Shown here one piece after another: positions 47,357-56,879 of a stretch of DNA of 64,000 nt. The stretch lies in the NCBI RefSeq assembly GCF_000372465.1, contig NZ_AQUZ01000014.1, positions 3,443 to 67,442 of the forward strand, in the 5' to 3' direction. A program made the translations under genes and the position numbers. The notes under the pieces were generated by a model. The model did no database searches, was not told the origin of the DNA, and worked only from the letters and a program-made list of their open reading frames with translations. Position 1 is the first letter of the stretch, and the number at the start of each line of letters is the position of its first letter. Origin of the DNA: Kribbella catacumbae DSM 19601 (GTDB taxonomy: Bacteria > Actinomycetota > Actinomycetes > Propionibacteriales > Kribbellaceae).

Positions 47357-48211
47357 CTAATCCGGGGGAATTTCAGGGTTCTTCCCGTTGAACGCCCTGG
47401 TCACGTTCTGTAGCGCCGAGGTGACTTCGGACGGGATCACCCAGAACGTGTTGCCGGGGCCCTTGGCCAGCTCGGGCAGCATCTGCAAGTACTGGTAGGC
47501 CAGCAGTTTCGGGTCCGGGTCGTTGCGGTGGATCGCCTCGAAGACGGTGTCGATCGCCTTCGCCTGGCCCTCGGCCCGCAGGATCGCGGCCTGCCGGTCA
47601 CCCTCCGCGGTCAGGATCCGGGCCTGCCGCTGGCCCTCGGCGGTGAGGATCGCGGCCCGCTTCTCCCGGTCCGCGCGCATCTGCTTCTCCATCGACTCCT
47701 TGATCGACGGCGGCGGATCGATCGCCTTCAGCTCGACCCGGTTCACCCGGATGCCCCACTTGCCCGAGGCCTCGTCGAGCACCCCGCGCAGCTGGGAGTT
47801 GATGTACTCGCGCGACGTCAGCGTCACCTCCAGGTCCATGCTCCCGATCACGTTGCGCAGTGTGGTGACAGTGAGTTGCTCGATCGCCTGCAGATAGCTG
47901 AAGATCTCGTACGCCGCCGCGCGCGGATCGGTGACCTGGAAGTACAGCACCGTGTCGATGTCGACGACCAGGTTGTCCTCGGTGATCACCGACCGCGGCT
48001 CGAACGAGACGACCTGTTCGCGCAGGTCGATCAGCGCGCGCGGCCGGTCGATGAACGGGATGACGAGGTTCAGGCCCGGCTCGAGGGTGCGCAGGTAGCG
48101 GCCGAGACGCTCGACGTTGCTGGCTCTGGCCTGCGGCACGATCCGGACGGTACGCAGTACGAGAACGACGGCGAGCAGAGCGACGATCACGCCCACGATC
48201 AGCTCGGCCAT
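47357..48211 (-). CDS. SPFH/Band 7 (stomatin-like) membrane protein
   Basis: 284 residues from the ATG at 48211. One N-terminal helix, then the SPFH core: RIVPQARASNVERLGRYLRTLEPGLNLVIPFIDRP, LREQVVSFEPRSVITEDNLVVDIDTVLYFQVTDPRAAAYEI and a helical region with three AILTAEGQRQAR-type repeats. It assembles into membrane-associated rings and works with NfeD-type proteins. Its gene overlaps nfeD by 13 bases. Confidence 0.92.
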   Translation of the reverse strand: MAELIVGVIVALLAVVLVLRTVRIVPQARASNVERLGRYLRTLEPGLNLVIPFIDRPRALIDLREQVVSFEPRSVITEDNLVVDIDTVLYFQVTDPRAAAYEIFSYLQAIEQLTVTTLRNVIGSMDLEVTLTSREYINSQLRGVLDEASGKWGIRVNRVELKAIDPPPSIKESMEKQMRADREKRAAILTAEGQRQARILTAEGDRQAAILRAEGQAKAIDTVFEAIHRNDPDPKLLAYQYLQMLPELAKGPGNTFWVIPSEVTSALQNVTRAFNGKNPEIPPD

Positions 48212-48645
48212 GGATCCTCCCTGGGATGCACGAGGGCGGTGGCGCCCTCGATGGCGAAGACGTCGACAGTGGTCCCGGCCGGGATCATCAGGTCGGGATC
48301 GTAGGACCGGGCGGTCCACTCCTCGCCACCGATCCGGACCAGGCCGGGCTCGCGCCCGACCGGCTTCAGAACGACGGCCTCGCGCCCGATCAGTGCGGCC
48401 ACACCGGACCGCAGTTGCGGGTACGCCGTCAGGCGCCGTCGAGCCATCGGCCGGACGAGGGTGATCATCGCCGCCGCCGTGACGGCGAAAGCGAGCAACT
48501 GCAGCCCGATACCCAGCCCGAGCGCCGCGACCCCGGCACCGGCCAGCGCCGCAACAGCGAGCAGCAGCAGGTCAAGAGTGGCCGTCATCAACTCGGCGAT
48601 ACCGAGCACGGCCGCGACACTCAACCACAGAAGCCAAGACTGCAT
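48199..48645 (-). CDS. NfeD family membrane protein
   Basis: 148 residues: three or four N-terminal helices (WLLWLSVAAVLGIAELMTATLDLLLLAVAALAG onward), then the OB-fold NfeD domain with LIGREAVVLKPVGREPGLVRIGGEEWTARSYDPDLMIPAGTTVDVFAIEGATALV. It is the short (NfeD1b) type without protease domain and partners the SPFH protein encoded immediately downstream. Confidence 0.9.
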   Translation of the reverse strand: MQSWLLWLSVAAVLGIAELMTATLDLLLLAVAALAGAGVAALGLGIGLQLLAFAVTAAAMITLVRPMARRRLTAYPQLRSGVAALIGREAVVLKPVGREPGLVRIGGEEWTARSYDPDLMIPAGTTVDVFAIEGATALVHPREDPWPS

Positions 48646-48806
48646 AAGATCACCTGCGCCGGCGGAACTACCTCTTCTCTCGACGGTACTCCCGCTAGCC
48701 CGCTTGTGGTCCTAACGGTTCGGCTTTCTTCTGGCCGGCGGCTGCGCGGGCGGAGTACGGACAAAGGATTCGTTGGTCTGGGCGGGGAGTCACTAGCCTT
48801 TGGGGT

Positions 48807-50327
48807 ATGACTGAACCACGTGAGAACCCGGCGACCCCCGACAGCGGGCAGGACGACCTGCCCGAGCAGATCCGGGTACGCCGGGAGAAGCGTGACCGGC
48901 TGCTGGCCGAGGGGGTGCAGCCCTACCCGATGTCGGTGCCGCGGACGCACCTGCTGAAGGATCTGCGGACGAGGTACGACGGGCAGGAGCTCGAGCCGGA
49001 CAGCAAGACCGGTGAGCAGGTCGCGGTGGCCGGCCGGGTGATCTTCCTGCGCAACACCGGCAAGCTCTGCTTCGTCCGGCTGCGGGAGGGTGACGGGACC
49101 GAGCTGCAGGTGATGCTGTCGCTGGCGGACGTCGGCGAGGAGGAGCTGGCCCGGTTCAAGGCGCTGGTGGACATCGGCGACCTGCTGTCCGTGCAGGGCG
49201 AGGTGGTGACGAGTCGCCGCGGCGAGCTGTCCGTGCAGGCGACCGGCTGGCAGATGGCGGCCAAGACGCTGCGGCCGCTGCCGAACGAGCACAAGCCGCT
49301 GAACGAGGAAGCCCGGGTCCGGCTGCGGTACGTCGACCTGATCGTGCGCGCGGAGGCGCGGGAGATGGTCCGCACCAAGGCGGCCGTGCTGAAGTCGCTG
49401 CGCGCCACCTTCGACGGGAACGACTTCATCGAGGTGGAGACGCCGGTCCTGCAGTTGACCAACGGCGGTGCCGCGGCCAGGCCGTTCTCGACCCACCTGA
49501 ACGCGTTCGACCAGCAGATGAAGCTGCGGATCGCGCTCGAGCTGGATCTGAAGCGCGCGATGATCGGCGGCGTCGACCGGGTGTTCGAGATCGGCCGGAC
49601 CTTCCGCAACGAAGGGCTGGACTCGACCCATGCGGCGGAATTCTCGATGATCGAGTCCTATCAGGCCTACGGTGATTACGATTCCATCGCCGAACTGACC
49701 GAGGAGCTGATCCGGAACGCGGCCCGTGCGGTCGGCCGCAGTGTGGTCACCGCGCGCGACGGTTCGCAGATCGATCTGGACCAGCCGTGGCGGCACGCGA
49801 CGCTATTCGAGCTGGTCTCCGAAGCGGTCGGCGAGACCGTCGACGCGAGCACCGAGACGGCCCGGCTGACGAAGATCGCCGAGCAGCACGAGGTGGAACT
49901 GCAACCGGGCTGGAATGCCGGTGAGATCGCACTGGAGATCTACGAGAAGCTGGTCGAGCACACGCTGATCCAGCCGACCTATGTGCGTGACTATCCGGAG
50001 TCGGTGCGGCCGCTGGCCAAGCCGCACCGCGAAGTTCCGGGCCTGGTCGAGGCATGGGACCTGATCATCAACGGAGTAGAGCTGGGTGTCGGCTACTCGG
50101 AGCTGAACGACCCGGTGATCCAGCGTGATCGCCTGGTGGCACAGTCGTTGCTGGCCGCGGCCGGCGATCCCGAGGCGATGGAGCTGGACGAGGATTTCCT
50201 CCGCGCGATGGAGTTCGGCATGCCGCCGGCCGGTGGCATGGGGATGGGCCTGGACCGGCTGGTGATGCTGTTCACCGGGGCCGGGATCCGGGAGACGATT
50301 CTGTTCCCGCTGCTGCGTCCGGAGTGA
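48807..50327 (+). CDS. lysS: Lysyl-tRNA synthetase (class II)
   Basis: 506 residues. The OB-fold anticodon domain spans about 60-160 (VAVAGRVIFLRNTGKLCFVRLREGDGTELQVM). Class II motif 1 is around LRATFDGNDFIEVETPVL, motif 2 is FEIGRTFRNEGLDSTHAAEFSMIESYQAY and motif 3 is GMPPAGGMGMGLDRLVMLFTG. It charges tRNA-Lys. It is divergent from the nfeD-SPFH pair and followed by a strong terminator, lsr2 and clpC, the standard actinobacterial order. Confidence 0.98.
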   Translation: MTEPRENPATPDSGQDDLPEQIRVRREKRDRLLAEGVQPYPMSVPRTHLLKDLRTRYDGQELEPDSKTGEQVAVAGRVIFLRNTGKLCFVRLREGDGTELQVMLSLADVGEEELARFKALVDIGDLLSVQGEVVTSRRGELSVQATGWQMAAKTLRPLPNEHKPLNEEARVRLRYVDLIVRAEAREMVRTKAAVLKSLRATFDGNDFIEVETPVLQLTNGGAAARPFSTHLNAFDQQMKLRIALELDLKRAMIGGVDRVFEIGRTFRNEGLDSTHAAEFSMIESYQAYGDYDSIAELTEELIRNAARAVGRSVVTARDGSQIDLDQPWRHATLFELVSEAVGETVDASTETARLTKIAEQHEVELQPGWNAGEIALEIYEKLVEHTLIQPTYVRDYPESVRPLAKPHREVPGLVEAWDLIINGVELGVGYSELNDPVIQRDRLVAQSLLAAAGDPEAMELDEDFLRAMEFGMPPAGGMGMGLDRLVMLFTGAGIRETILFPLLRPE

Positions 50328-50332
50328 TCACT

Positions 50333-50396
50333 AAATCGGGCCCGGGAGCCGTTGCATAGCACAACCAACGGTCAAATCCATTCCCGGGTCCGATTT
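50333..50396 (+). terminator. lysS terminator with branched stem
   Basis: AAATCGG-G-CCCGGGA pairs with TCCCGGG-T-CCGATTT, a 15-base arm interrupted by a single G-T pair. Inside, CCGTTG and CAACGG form a second stem. It begins 5 bases after the lysS stop codon and ends in TTT. Confidence 0.8.
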
Positions 50397-50601
50397 GTTC
50401 CGCGATCCGGTCGCAGATGCCGATGAATACCCATCGTCACGATGGATGCACAGCGTCGATCCAGCCGGAGTGTTTTGTCACATCTTTAGGTTCCATTCCG
50501 CCTGTTGAATGACACGGTACCGGTTTGTGCTGTACAAATCAGTAACAAGAATTCGGCAGGGGGATTGTGCCCGGTGGCGGGCGCGGAAAGGACTGTCATC
50601 G

Positions 50602-50931
50602 ATGGCGCAAAGGGTTCAGGTGGTTCTCGAGGACGATCTCGACGGCGGTAAGGCCGACGAGACCGTGACCTTCGGGCTGGACGGTTCGACGTACGAGATC
50701 GACCTGTCCAAAAAGAATGCCGCCAAGCTGCGGGACGCCTTGGCCGGCTATGTCGGCGCCGGGCGCCGGGTCGCGGGCCGCCGTGGTGGCGCCGGCCGTG
50801 GACGCGGACGGGGCCGGTCCGCGACCGACTCCGCCGACATCCGCGCGTGGGCCAAGGACAACGGCTACGAGGTGAGCGAGCGCGGCCGGATCTCGGCCGA
50901 GGTGCGAGCGGCGTACAACGACGCCAAGTAA
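50602..50931 (+). CDS. lsr2: Lsr2 nucleoid-associated silencer
   Basis: 109 residues from the ATG at 50602, nine bases after GGAAAGGA. The N-terminal dimerisation domain is AQRVQVVLEDDLDGGKADETVTFGLDGSTYEIDLSKKNAAKLRDAL; the C-terminal DNA-binding domain is IRAWAKDNGYEVSERGRISAEVRAAYNDA with the AT-hook-like RGR. The linker is very basic (RRGGAGRGRGRGR). Lsr2 coats AT-rich DNA and silences acquired genes, so AT-rich spots in this window such as 32899-32969 are candidate targets. A 205-base AT-richer gap upstream probably holds its promoter. Confidence 0.96.
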   Translation: MAQRVQVVLEDDLDGGKADETVTFGLDGSTYEIDLSKKNAAKLRDALAGYVGAGRRVAGRRGGAGRGRGRGRSATDSADIRAWAKDNGYEVSERGRISAEVRAAYNDAK

Positions 50932-50943
50932 ATTCGGAACTGC

Positions 50944-50975
50944 CGGTCCCGGTGCCAGTGATGGCGCCGGGACCG
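50944..50975 (+). terminator. lsr2 terminator
   Basis: CGGTCCCGG-T-GCC pairs with GGC-G-CCGGGACCG around a 6-base loop, starting 13 bases after the stop codon. There is no T run beyond the following bases. Confidence 0.7.
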
Positions 50976-51161
50976 TCCGCATTCCGGCCGTTTCACACTG
51001 TGGACACTGCTGGCCGGGCCGGCGCGAGTCGGCGCCTGACCGGGCAGCAAAAGGGATGAATTCGCTGGTGGCGAACATCGGGCGCGCCGGGAACACCGGG
51101 CCCGGCAGCGGGGTTGTTCCCTTGTGATCCCCACTGAGCGGCCGTACCGGAGGTCGTCGCT

Positions 51162-51179
51162 TGTTCGCTGAGAGCGAGG
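51162..51179. promoter_or_regulatory. Probable ClgR operator of clpC
   Basis: CGC-TGAGA-GCG (51166-51176) matches the ClgR core CGC-YNANR-GCG known from Corynebacterium, with T/A flanks on both sides. A possible -10 box TAGCAT lies at 51197-51202, so the site is placed for activation about 90 bases upstream of the clpC start. The clgR gene is not in this window. Confidence 0.55.
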
Positions 51180-51265
51180 TCGTCGGTGCCGGGGACTAGC
51201 ATGCAGGTACGGGGGTCGGCCTACACGGCACGTCCGACTCCTCTGAGGCAAGGAGCGCTTTGGCG

Positions 51266-53803
51266 ATGTTTGAACGATTTACGGACCGCGCCCGTCGGGT
51301 AGTCGTCCTGGCTCAGGAAGAGGCCAGGATGCTCAGCCACAACTACATCGGGACCGAGCACATCCTGCTCGGCCTGATCCACGAGGGTGAGGGTGTCGCC
51401 GCCAAGGCTCTCGAGAGCCTGGGTATCTCGCTGGAGGCTGTCCGTTCTCAGGTCGAGGAAATCATCGGCCAGGGACAGCAGGCTCCGAGCGGGCACATCC
51501 CGTTCACCCCTCGCGCCAAGAAGGTACTGGAGCTCTCCCTGCGTGAGGCCCTGCAACTGGGCCACAACTACATCGGCACCGAGCACATCTTGCTCGGCCT
51601 CATCCGCGAGGGTGAGGGCGTCGCCGCGCAGGTCCTGGTCAAGCTCGGTGCGGACCTGAACAAGGTCCGGCAGCAGGTCATCCAGCTGCTGAGCGGATAC
51701 CAGGGCAAGGAGACGGCGACAGCTGGTGCTGGGGCCACCGAAGGTGCCCCCAGCAGCTCCCTGGTGCTCGACCAGTTCGGCCGGAACTACACCCAGGCCG
51801 CTCGCGAATCCAAGCTCGACCCGGTGATCGGGCGGGAGATGGAGATCGAGCGGGTCATGCAGGTGCTGTCCCGGCGTACCAAGAACAACCCTGTCCTGAT
51901 CGGTGAGCCGGGTGTCGGCAAGACCGCGATCGTCGAGGGCCTGGCCCAGGCGATCGTGCGTGGCGACGTGCCCGAGACCCTGAAGGACAAGCAGATCTAC
52001 TCGCTCGACCTCGGCGCGCTGGTGGCCGGGTCGCGCTACCGCGGTGACTTCGAGGAGCGCCTGAAGAAGGTGCTCAAGGAGATCCGTACCCGCGGCGACA
52101 TCGTGCTGTTCATCGACGAGATCCACACCCTGGTGGGTGCGGGTGCCGCCGAGGGCGCGATCGACGCGGCCAGCATCCTGAAGCCGATGCTGGCGCGTGG
52201 CGAGCTGCAGACCATCGGCGCCACCACCCTCGACGAGTACCGCAAGTACGTCGAGAAGGACGCCGCGCTGGAGCGCCGGTTCCAGCCGATCCAGGTGGCC
52301 GAGCCGTCGATCTCGCAGACGATCGAGATCCTCAAGGGTCTGCGGGACCGCTACGAGGCGCACCACCGGGTCACCATCACCGACCCGGCCCTGGTCGCCG
52401 CGGCGCAGATGGCCGACCGGTACATCTCGGACCGGTTCCTGCCGGACAAGGCGATCGACCTGATCGACGAGGCCGGGGCCCGGTTGCGGATCCGCCGGAT
52501 GACGGCTCCGCCGGACCTGCGCGACTTCGACGAGAAGATCGCGAACGTCCGCCGGGAGAAGGAGTCGGCGATCGACGCCCAGGACTTCGAGCGGGCGGCT
52601 TCGCTTCGTGATGACGAGAAGAAGCTGATCAACGCGAAGGCCGAGCGGGAGAAGCAGTGGAAGGCCGGCGACATGGACGTCGTCGCCGAGGTCGACGAGG
52701 AGCTGATCGCCGAGGTGCTCAGCACCGCGACCGGTATCCCCGTCTTCCAGCTGACCGAGGAGGAGTCCTCCAGGCTGCTGAAGATGGAGGAGGAGCTGGC
52801 CAAGCGGTACGTCGGCCAGACCGACGCCGTCAAGGCACTGTCCCGGTCGATCCGGCGGACCCGTGCGGGTCTGAAGGATCCGCGCCGGCCGAGCGGCTCG
52901 TTCATCTTCGCCGGCCCGTCCGGTGTCGGTAAGACCGAGCTGTCCAAGGCGCTGACCGAGTTCCTGTTCGGGGACGAGAAGGCGCTGATCAGCCTCGACA
53001 TGTCGGAGTACTCCGAGAAGCACACGGCCTCGCGGCTGTTCGGCTCGCCTCCCGGGTACGTCGGCTACGAAGAGGGCGGCCAGCTGACCGAGAAGGTCCG
53101 CCGCAAGCCGTTCAGCGTGGTGCTGTTCGACGAGGTCGAGAAGGCCCACCCGGACATCTTCAACTCGCTGCTGCAGATCCTGGACGAAGGTCGCCTGACC
53201 GACGCCCAGGGCCGCGTGGTCGACTTCAAGAACACCATCATCATCATGACGACGAACCTCGGTACCCGCGACATCTCCAAGGGCAGCCTCGGGTTCTCCC
53301 AGACCAGCGACACGTCTGGCTCGTACGAGAAGATGAAGGCGAAGGTGACGGAGGAGCTGAAGCAGCACTTCCGCCCCGAGTTCCTGAACCGGGTCGACGA
53401 GATCGTGGTCTTCCACCAGCACGACAAGGAGGCGATCGTGAAGATCGTCGACCTGATGGTCGCGCAGGTGGAGGAGCGGCTGAAGGACAGGGACATGGGC
53501 ATCGAGCTCACCCCGGCGGCGAAGGCTCTGGTCGCCGAGCGTGGCTTCGACCCGGTCCTGGGTGCTCGCCCGCTGCGTCGCGCGCTGCAGCGTGACGTGG
53601 AGGACGTGCTCGCCGAGAAGATCCTGTTCGGGGAACTGCGTCCCGGCCAGATCGTGCTCGTCGACGTGGCTCCCGAGGGCACGCTCAGCTCGGACGGGGT
53701 GCCGGAGTTCTTCACCTTCACCGGCGCCCAGAAGGCACCGAGCCCGGACCTGGAACTGACCGAGATCGCCGGCGGCGGCACCTCGGGCCTCCAGGACACC
53801 TGA
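51266..53803 (+). CDS. clpC: ClpC ATPase (ClpC1-type Hsp100 chaperone)
   Basis: 845 residues from the ATG at 51266 ([17 protein letters not shown], the standard N-terminus), with AAGGAG ten bases upstream. It has two Clp_N repeats, each with [17 protein letters not shown] module 1 with Walker A GEPGVGKT (about 213); a UVR/middle-domain coiled coil (about 410-480); AAA module 2 with GPSGVGKT (about 550); and the C-terminal D2 small domain. It unfolds proteins for the ClpP1P2 protease. A strong hairpin terminator follows. Confidence 0.98.
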   Translation: MFERFTDRARRVVVLAQEEARMLSHNYIGTEHILLGLIHEGEGVAAKALESLGISLEAVRSQVEEIIGQGQQAPSGHIPFTPRAKKVLELSLREALQLGHNYIGTEHILLGLIREGEGVAAQVLVKLGADLNKVRQQVIQLLSGYQGKETATAGAGATEGAPSSSLVLDQFGRNYTQAARESKLDPVIGREMEIERVMQVLSRRTKNNPVLIGEPGVGKTAIVEGLAQAIVRGDVPETLKDKQIYSLDLGALVAGSRYRGDFEERLKKVLKEIRTRGDIVLFIDEIHTLVGAGAAEGAIDAASILKPMLARGELQTIGATTLDEYRKYVEKDAALERRFQPIQVAEPSISQTIEILKGLRDRYEAHHRVTITDPALVAAAQMADRYISDRFLPDKAIDLIDEAGARLRIRRMTAPPDLRDFDEKIANVRREKESAIDAQDFERAASLRDDEKKLINAKAEREKQWKAGDMDVVAEVDEELIAEVLSTATGIPVFQLTEEESSRLLKMEEELAKRYVGQTDAVKALSRSIRRTRAGLKDPRRPSGSFIFAGPSGVGKTELSKALTEFLFGDEKALISLDMSEYSEKHTASRLFGSPPGYVGYEEGGQLTEKVRRKPFSVVLFDEVEKAHPDIFNSLLQILDEGRLTDAQGRVVDFKNTIIIMTTNLGTRDISKGSLGFSQTSDTSGSYEKMKAKVTEELKQHFRPEFLNRVDEIVVFHQHDKEAIVKIVDLMVAQVEERLKDRDMGIELTPAAKALVAERGFDPVLGARPLRRALQRDVEDVLAEKILFGELRPGQIVLVDVAPEGTLSSDGVPEFFTFTGAQKAPSPDLELTEIAGGGTSGLQDT

Positions 53804-53819
53804 GCTCCGTAGTACCGGC

Positions 53820-53858
53820 CGACGAGCCCCGTGGACATCCTGTCCGCGGGGCTCGTCG
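53820..53858 (+). terminator. clpC terminator
   Basis: CGACGAGCCCCG pairs with CGGGGCTCGTCG, continued inward by GGAC/GTCC after a T-G pair, with loop ATCCT. GTTT follows after CT. It starts 17 bases after the clpC stop codon. Confidence 0.85.
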
Positions 53859-53882
53859 CTGTTTCCACCGATCCCGGGTGAT

Positions 53883-53912
53883 GCAACCGGGGGTTCGCGC
53901 CACCCAGTACTT
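53883..53912 (+). promoter_or_regulatory. Candidate ECF promoter
   Basis: GCAACC at 53883 resembles the AAC-type -35 element of many ECF sigma factors; GTACTT lies 18 bases further. Position 40-70 bases ahead of the sigma gene would allow autoregulation. Weak evidence from two short words. Confidence 0.3.
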
Positions 53913-53951
53913 AACGGTGAGGAAGCACCCGTTCCAACCCCCGGAGGATGC

Positions 53952-54479
53952 GTGGCCACCGACCGCGACGAGGAATTCACCAGGTACGTCCACACCCATC
54001 GAGGGCGGATGGTGCGCCTGGCGCGGCTGCTGACCGGCGGCGACGTGCACTGGGCGGAGGACCTGGTCCAGACCGCTCTCACCAAGCTCTACCTGAAGTG
54101 GGCCGCGGTCCGGCCGGAGGTCGGAGCCGCCCGGTACGCCGACAAGATCCTGGTGAACGTCTTTCTCGACGAGAAGCGCCGGTTCTGGCGTCATCGCGAG
54201 ACGTTGACCGACGAGCTCGCCGAGCCGGGCCTGTCGACGACCGGCGGTACCGGCTCCGGGCGCGAGGACAGGCTGGACGTCCTGGCCGCGCTGGACCAAC
54301 TGCCGAAGCGGCAGCGGGCCGCCGTGGTCCTGCGGTTCTTCGCGGACCTGGACGTGGCCGCGGTCGCCGAGCTGATGAGTTGCAGCCAGGGGACCGTGAA
54401 AAGTCAGACCGCCCGTGGGCTGGACAAGTTGCGCGACCTCATGGCCGAACCCCTGGACACCCTGGAGCATGTGCGATGA
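53952..54479 (+). CDS. ECF sigma factor (SigE family)
   Basis: 175 residues, GTG start. Region 2 is FTRYVHTHRGRMVRLARLLTGGDVHWAEDLVQTALTKLYLKW; region 4 is LDVLAALDQLPKRQRAAVVLRFFADLDVAAVAELMSCSQGTVKSQTARGLDKLRDLM. The short form with an HRGR/LLTGD-type region 2.1 is the SigE subgroup abundant in Streptomyces and Kribbella-like actinobacteria. The next gene overlaps it by 4 bases and encodes a single-span membrane protein, the arrangement of a sigma/anti-sigma pair. Confidence 0.9.
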   Translation: MATDRDEEFTRYVHTHRGRMVRLARLLTGGDVHWAEDLVQTALTKLYLKWAAVRPEVGAARYADKILVNVFLDEKRRFWRHRETLTDELAEPGLSTTGGTGSGREDRLDVLAALDQLPKRQRAAVVLRFFADLDVAAVAELMSCSQGTVKSQTARGLDKLRDLMAEPLDTLEHVR

Positions 54480-55585
54480 CTGATCTGAAAGACCTTCTCA
54501 ACCAGGCCGCCGGTCACGAGCCGGCCGTCACGAACGCCGAGGTCGCCGCCGACCTCACCCGGGCCCGGCTGGCGGCTCGTCGCCGCAGGCTGACCGGGAT
54601 CGGCCTGACCACGGGCGCCGCGGTCGTCACTATCGCCGCCCTTGCAGTACCGCTGGTGTTGTCAGGTGGCTCTGGTACCACTGTGGCCGCGCCGCCTGAC
54701 GCAGTACCGACCTCGGCTGCTCCGGAGCGGGTGCTGTCGGCCAGCGAGGTCCTACTGGTCGCAGCAGCCCATGAGGAGAAGGCCGAAGCGACGACCGGCA
54801 AGTACTTCCGGGTGCGGACTGTTTACAGCGCCGAGTGGACGGTCTCGGGCGGCAAGGTGGTGTGCTGCGGGTCGCAGCCGGCCGGGCCGGGTGGCTACAA
54901 GCTCCGGGAGCTGAAGATCACGGAGAAGTGGACAGGGCTGAAGGGTGGCACCGCCTGGCAGGGCACCCGCTCCCTGGGCGCGCACCCCGCCACTGCGGCC
55001 GACGTAGCGGCTTGGAAGCGCGCGGGGTCGCCGACCAGCTGGAACACCGGGCCGAGCGACACCCAGGACAGGCACGACCTCATCCTCTCGACCAAGCCAG
55101 GCAAGGGCAGCTTGCTCGAGCTGAAGGGCGATGCCGATCGGTACACGGCGCTGAGCCTGAAAGCCACCTTGCAGGATGTGATGGCTCTGCCCGCCGCGCC
55201 GGAGGCTCTGCGTGCGTTGCTCCTCAAGGAGAAGGCCGTGCGCGCCCCCGCTGCCTCCGACGTGTCGGCGCTCGCTCAGATCTCGGCCGGTCTGCTCAGT
55301 GACACACCGGCTCCGCCGAAGGTCCGCGCAGCCGCGTTCCGGCTGCTGGCAGGTCTACCGGGTGCGACGGTCAAGCCGGGCGTGAGCGATCTCGTGGGCC
55401 GGAAGGGTACTGCGGTCGCGTTCGCGTTCCCGGCGTACCAGCTCAAGCTGCAGCTGATCATCGACCCGCAGACCGGCAAGTTGCTCAGCAGCGGGCACAC
55501 CGGCGGCAAGAACGGCGACCGGACCGTCCTGCTCTCGGGCTGGACCAACGACAGCCCGCAGGCCCCGCCTGCCACCGTCAAATGA
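54476..55585 (+). CDS. CU044_5270-like single-span membrane protein, probable sigma partner
   Basis: 369 residues. The cytoplasmic N-terminus (about 1-38) is followed by one helix (GIGLTTGAAVVTIAALAVPLVLS), then an extracytoplasmic beta-rich domain with paired Cys (VVCCGSQ), ATAADVAAWKRAGSPTSW and a C-terminal LIIDPQTGKLLSSGHTG. This is the architecture of the CU044_5270 family that accompanies SigE-type ECF factors. No zinc-binding anti-sigma motif (HxxxCxxC) is present, so any anti-sigma action would be of another kind. Its ATG lies in the sigma gene's stop (ATGA). Confidence 0.65.
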   Translation: MTDLKDLLNQAAGHEPAVTNAEVAADLTRARLAARRRRLTGIGLTTGAAVVTIAALAVPLVLSGGSGTTVAAPPDAVPTSAAPERVLSASEVLLVAAAHEEKAEATTGKYFRVRTVYSAEWTVSGGKVVCCGSQPAGPGGYKLRELKITEKWTGLKGGTAWQGTRSLGAHPATAADVAAWKRAGSPTSWNTGPSDTQDRHDLILSTKPGKGSLLELKGDADRYTALSLKATLQDVMALPAAPEALRALLLKEKAVRAPAASDVSALAQISAGLLSDTPAPPKVRAAAFRLLAGLPGATVKPGVSDLVGRKGTAVAFAFPAYQLKLQLIIDPQTGKLLSSGHTGGKNGDRTVLLSGWTNDSPQAPPATVK

Positions 55586-55586
55586 G

Positions 55587-56762
55587 CTAAGGCTCCTGGC
55601 AAGCCACGCACTGGCCACGGCGGCGGTAGTAGTACGCCGCCGTGGCCAGTCCGACGGCAGCTCCCCACAGCGGGAAGGGGAACACCAGCAGGTGGCCGAC
55701 GTTGGTGAGGGTGGAGGCGTCTGGCGACCAAATGAGCTGGATGAGAGACGCACTACCGACCAGAAGCAGGGTGGCGGCTACTGCACCCGGGATGACGACT
55801 GCCTTGACCGGTATCGACCGGCCGGCGAGGTACGGGATCCACCGGGGCCAGGTCTCACCCCACGGGCGGATCAGGCCGAGGGTCGCGATTGAAGCACCGA
55901 TGGCGATCAGGCCGAGTCCCAGGCCGAAGAGCTTGATGCCGGGCTGGGACTCCAGCTCGGCGGCGCTCATGCCGATCGGGTTCGGCAGCAACCAGGTCAT
56001 CCGCAATACGGCGTACGGGAGAGGGCAGAGGACTGCCACTACGGTCGCCCAGAAGCCCCACCGGCTGGCGACCTCAGGACGCGTCCATCGGCCACCAGGA
56101 CGCCCACACCGGCTGCAGCGGCCCTTTGCGCTCCGCAGACCCCGTACGCCGAGGACAGTCCAGCCGAGGCCCAGCAAGAACGCGCCGTAGACGAACAACG
56201 GCCGGGAGCCGACCTTCGCCGGTCCTTCGGCTATCGCGGCTGCGAGGTCCTTGAAGGCGCTCCAGTCGAACAGCCCGGTACTGACCTCGAGCCCGGCAAC
56301 CAGCAGCACGATCGCCAGCAACATGACCCGAGTGGCCGGTTGCCGCCACGCGCCGAGGGCCAGCAACCCCACCGCCACCGGCAGCCCGATCAGTACCAGC
56401 AGATACCCGGTGACCATCACGACGACGATGCTCGGCGCAAGCAAACCGAACACCACCACCTGCAGCCCGGTGAACCACAACAACGGCCGGTACGCCGACG
56501 GGCTCCACTCCGTCCGGGTATGCCCCACGGCCGCCGGCACTCCAAGAAACCCGAGTACTGCGACCAACCCGGCCCCCACCTGCTCCGGCAAGTACGCCAG
56601 GATCGACAACCGATCGCCGTCGGGCGGCACCGTCCCGAACGGATATCCACCGGCACCCATCAGCCAGGCCAGGCCCAACGCCCCGAACACGAACGAGCCG
56701 GCCGCCACCACCAAGGCTGGCGTTCTGACGGCCGTGACCTCGGCTAGCCGCTCTCTCTGCAT
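55587..56762 (-). CDS. Multi-pass membrane protein with two cysteine motifs
   Basis: 391 residues with about ten hydrophobic segments and no family I recognise. A cytoplasmic-looking loop contains GRCSRCGRPGG and the C-terminus has GQCVACQEP; each offers a CxxC pair, so together they could bind one zinc ion or form redox-active pairs. I prefer the ATG at 56762, nine bases after GGAGG, over the one at 56768. It ends one base from the convergent sigma-partner gene, so it may be related to that system; this is inference from position only. Confidence 0.55.
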   Translation of the reverse strand: MQRERLAEVTAVRTPALVVAAGSFVFGALGLAWLMGAGGYPFGTVPPDGDRLSILAYLPEQVGAGLVAVLGFLGVPAAVGHTRTEWSPSAYRPLLWFTGLQVVVFGLLAPSIVVVMVTGYLLVLIGLPVAVGLLALGAWRQPATRVMLLAIVLLVAGLEVSTGLFDWSAFKDLAAAIAEGPAKVGSRPLFVYGAFLLGLGWTVLGVRGLRSAKGRCSRCGRPGGRWTRPEVASRWGFWATVVAVLCPLPYAVLRMTWLLPNPIGMSAAELESQPGIKLFGLGLGLIAIGASIATLGLIRPWGETWPRWIPYLAGRSIPVKAVVIPGAVAATLLLVGSASLIQLIWSPDASTLTNVGHLLVFPFPLWGAAVGLATAAYYYRRRGQCVACQEP

Positions 56763-56879
56763 GACCATCAACCTCCGCACACCGCAGCGGGCGTCTGTCG
56801 CCCGCCCTTCCACCCTCGGCGAGTGCGGCGCGATGCGCTTCACGCTGACGGTTGAGCGCCTTCCCCCGTGGGAGTGACA

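Noticed and set aside
50397..50601. Precise -35/-10 for lsr2
   Set aside because: The gap is AT-richer and surely holds the promoter, but no hexamer pair with acceptable spacing stood out.
51221..54085. 954-codon open frame opposite clpC
   Set aside because: High GC leaves the antisense frame open; the composition (Leu/Gln/Val/Asp/Arg-rich, no domain) and position fully within clpC show it is a shadow.
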